Shown in pieces: positions 62,835-64,000 of a stretch of DNA of 64,000 bases. The stretch covers positions 32,101-96,100 of the forward strand of contig JAUWKS010000002.1 in the NCBI GenBank assembly GCA_030614005.1. The letters are read 5' to 3'. Position numbers and translations under genes: made by a program. Source of the stretch: Candidatus Heimdallarchaeota archaeon (lineage in GTDB: Archaea; Asgardarchaeota; Heimdallarchaeia; JABLTI01). Numbering within the stretch: position 1 is the stretch's first letter; each line of letters begins with the position of its first letter. The notes beneath the pieces are model-generated. The model made no database searches, was not told the origin of the DNA, and was given only the letters and a program-made list of their open reading frames with translations.

Positions 62835-64000
62835 CTATTTGTGTGCAAGATTAACAAATATTTTGCTCTTTGTTGTTTTATCTACTCTTACAAAACCATA
62901 TCTCTCAAATTGTACTATGGTATCTGGTTTTAATTTTGCAACACCAGCTTCAGCATAACCAGTTTCTATTTTCAAACTATTTTCATTGAATGTATCATCA
63001 ATGAATAAGACACCAGGTACCTTTACCTCAACTACAACAGTTTGTTTAGCATCTGCTACTACCCATTGAATTTTAGGGCCAGGTTTTAATTCTTCACCAA
63101 AATATTTTCCAATGCAATGGATAGGGAATTTCTTCAGAAAAGGTTTCAATTCTTCACTGATTTTCAGAGAATCAATTTTATTGAGATTAATTTTCTTTTT
63201 AGTTAATTTGACATTAAAAAGATCTTTAAGTCTAAATTCATCATTTACTTTCATATTCTCATAATCAGATTTGTCTATTAAGAAAATATTATTTGGTTTA
63301 ATTTTCCTAAAACCTCTCTTAGCATCATCGGGATGTAAAGGCATTTTGCAGATTCTGTTTTCAGGAGCACCCTCAATATGGATAACAATTGGTTCAGAAA
63401 CGAAGAAATAGCGATCAGAAGCAGCATCGATTATTTTCCTATTTGTAGCTGTTAGGAGGCTCCAATCGATATTGGTTGGTTGAGTAGTCATTCCAACTTC
63501 TTTTATAACTTGTTTAATAGCTTCAGGAACAATACCTCTTTTCTTCATTCCTTTAATTGTTACTAAACGAATATCATCCCACCCCTCTACTTTTCCTTCT
63601 TCTACTAAAGGCTTAATTTTTCTCTTGGAAGCAGGGCTGCCTAAAACATTGAATCGCGCATAGTGGAAAATGTTAGGATGGGGTATTAAACCTAATAATT
63701 CACGTATTTTATTTTGCAATTCTATTCTGGTATCAAATTCAGCACTGCGTCCCACATGTGTTATTCCACACAAATTATCCTCAACTGCAACAGCAAAATC
63801 GTAAAGTGGCCATACTGAATATTTCTCTCCTTGGATACAATGATCTCCCTTTCTAATTGCGAATATAGCTGGGTCTCTCATAACTGCATTTTTATTCTCC
63901 ATATCGCCTCTTACACGTAAGACTATTTCACCTTCATTATAATCTCCTGTGAGCATTTTCTTCCAATCGTTCATTGTATCGGCCGAACTTTTCTTAGAGT
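62835..64000 (-). CDS. gltX: Glutamyl-tRNA synthetase, C-terminal part, cut by window edge
   Basis: Charges tRNA-Glu with glutamate. The visible 388 residues cover the region after the HIGH motif: WKKMLTGDYNEGEIVLRVRG, the KMSKS-like loop VLGSPASKRKIKPLVEEG, and the archaeal/eukaryotic-type beta-barrel anticodon domain. The frame stays open from the internal ATG at 63974 to 64000 (SKKSSADT before it), so the real start lies beyond the window. Normal length for archaeal GluRS is about 550-570 residues. Confidence 0.92.
   Translation of the reverse strand, partial: SKKSSADTMNDWKKMLTGDYNEGEIVLRVRGDMENKNAVMRDPAIFAIRKGDHCIQGEKYSVWPLYDFAVAVEDNLCGITHVGRSAEFDTRIELQNKIRELLGLIPHPNIFHYARFNVLGSPASKRKIKPLVEEGKVEGWDDIRLVTIKGMKKRGIVPEAIKQVIKEVGMTTQPTNIDWSLLTATNRKIIDAASDRYFFVSEPIVIHIEGAPENRICKMPLHPDDAKRGFRKIKPNNIFLIDKSDYENMKVNDEFRLKDLFNVKLTKKKINLNKIDSLKISEELKPFLKKFPIHCIGKYFGEELKPGPKIQWVVADAKQTVVVEVKVPGVLFIDDTFNENSLKIETGYAEAGVAKLKPDTIVQFERYGFVRVDKTTKSKIFVNLAHK

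Overview
The window is AT-rich, gene-dense archaeal DNA, most likely from an Asgard archaeon. General archaeal markers are an intron-bearing tRNA, tRNA-splicing endonuclease, Alba, Sec61-beta, an EF-2-type GTPase, a two-part lipoate ligase accessory subunit, and Shine-Dalgarno sites of the AGGTGA type. The Asgard suggestion rests on eukaryote-like pieces found together: an Arf-like GTPase, a Roadblock protein, a zinc-ribbon Yip1 membrane protein, a PPP-family phosphatase, two ubiquitin-like proteins ending in GG, two proteins with a PHD/RING-like finger, and an EF-2 without the diphthamide motif. This assignment is inferred from gene content; no rRNA is present.

Layout. 0-9 kb: NAD kinase, tRNA-Pro(CGG) with intron, TPR protein, nucleotidyltransferase, Roadblock, then the condensin pair SMC (read here from a CTG codon) and ScpA, and Sec61-beta. 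9-16.4 kb: a MoxR / DUF58 / membrane / DUF4129 module with a DUF4139 protein. 16.5-18.5 kb: a DUF4430 protein, an anchored surface protein and an ECF-type S component, probably a vitamin-uptake operon behind a 10-bp palindrome. 18.7-24.7 kb: orphan OppD-type ATPase, ferredoxin, parvulin, HypE, CBS protein, Alba and a phosphodiesterase. 24.8-29.8 kb: an M28/DUF4910 aminopeptidase with a C-terminal winged-helix-like domain, small unknown genes, and a stranded fragment homologous to that C-terminal domain.

29.9-37 kb is the most unusual part. A Cas7-like RAMP gene overlaps a second gene that joins a glycine-rich (RAMP-like) segment, a zinc knuckle and an HD domain. No CRISPR array or other cas gene is visible. 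The pair diverges from a small AbrB-type gene across an AT-rich promoter with repeated elements. Beyond it lie a GC-rich foldable intergenic segment, a 733-residue finger protein with an internal duplication, and an alpha/beta hydrolase. I regard the RAMP/HD pair as the best candidate for an undescribed system.

37-49.9 kb: an orphan LolD-type ATPase, Arf-like GTPase, ubiquitin-like protein, PIN-ATPase-KH protein, RpiA, EndA with the catalytic His replaced, UvrB, dodecin, PHP phosphoesterase, EF-2 paralogue, a second ubiquitin-like protein and LplB. 49.9-56.8 kb: a type IV pilus-like set (coiled-coil protein, TadC/FlaJ-like protein, three pilin-like proteins) next to a very large secreted metzincin-like protease. 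56.8-64 kb: pyroglutamyl peptidase, zinc-ribbon Yip1 protein, DASS transporter with an extra outer domain, PPP phosphatase, membrane-anchored TPR-finger protein, and glutamyl-tRNA synthetase cut by the right edge.

Most operons are short and many convergent pairs overlap or nearly touch at their stops. Several genes start with TTG or GTG behind a clear Shine-Dalgarno site, so several starts given here differ from the first ATG of the reading frame.
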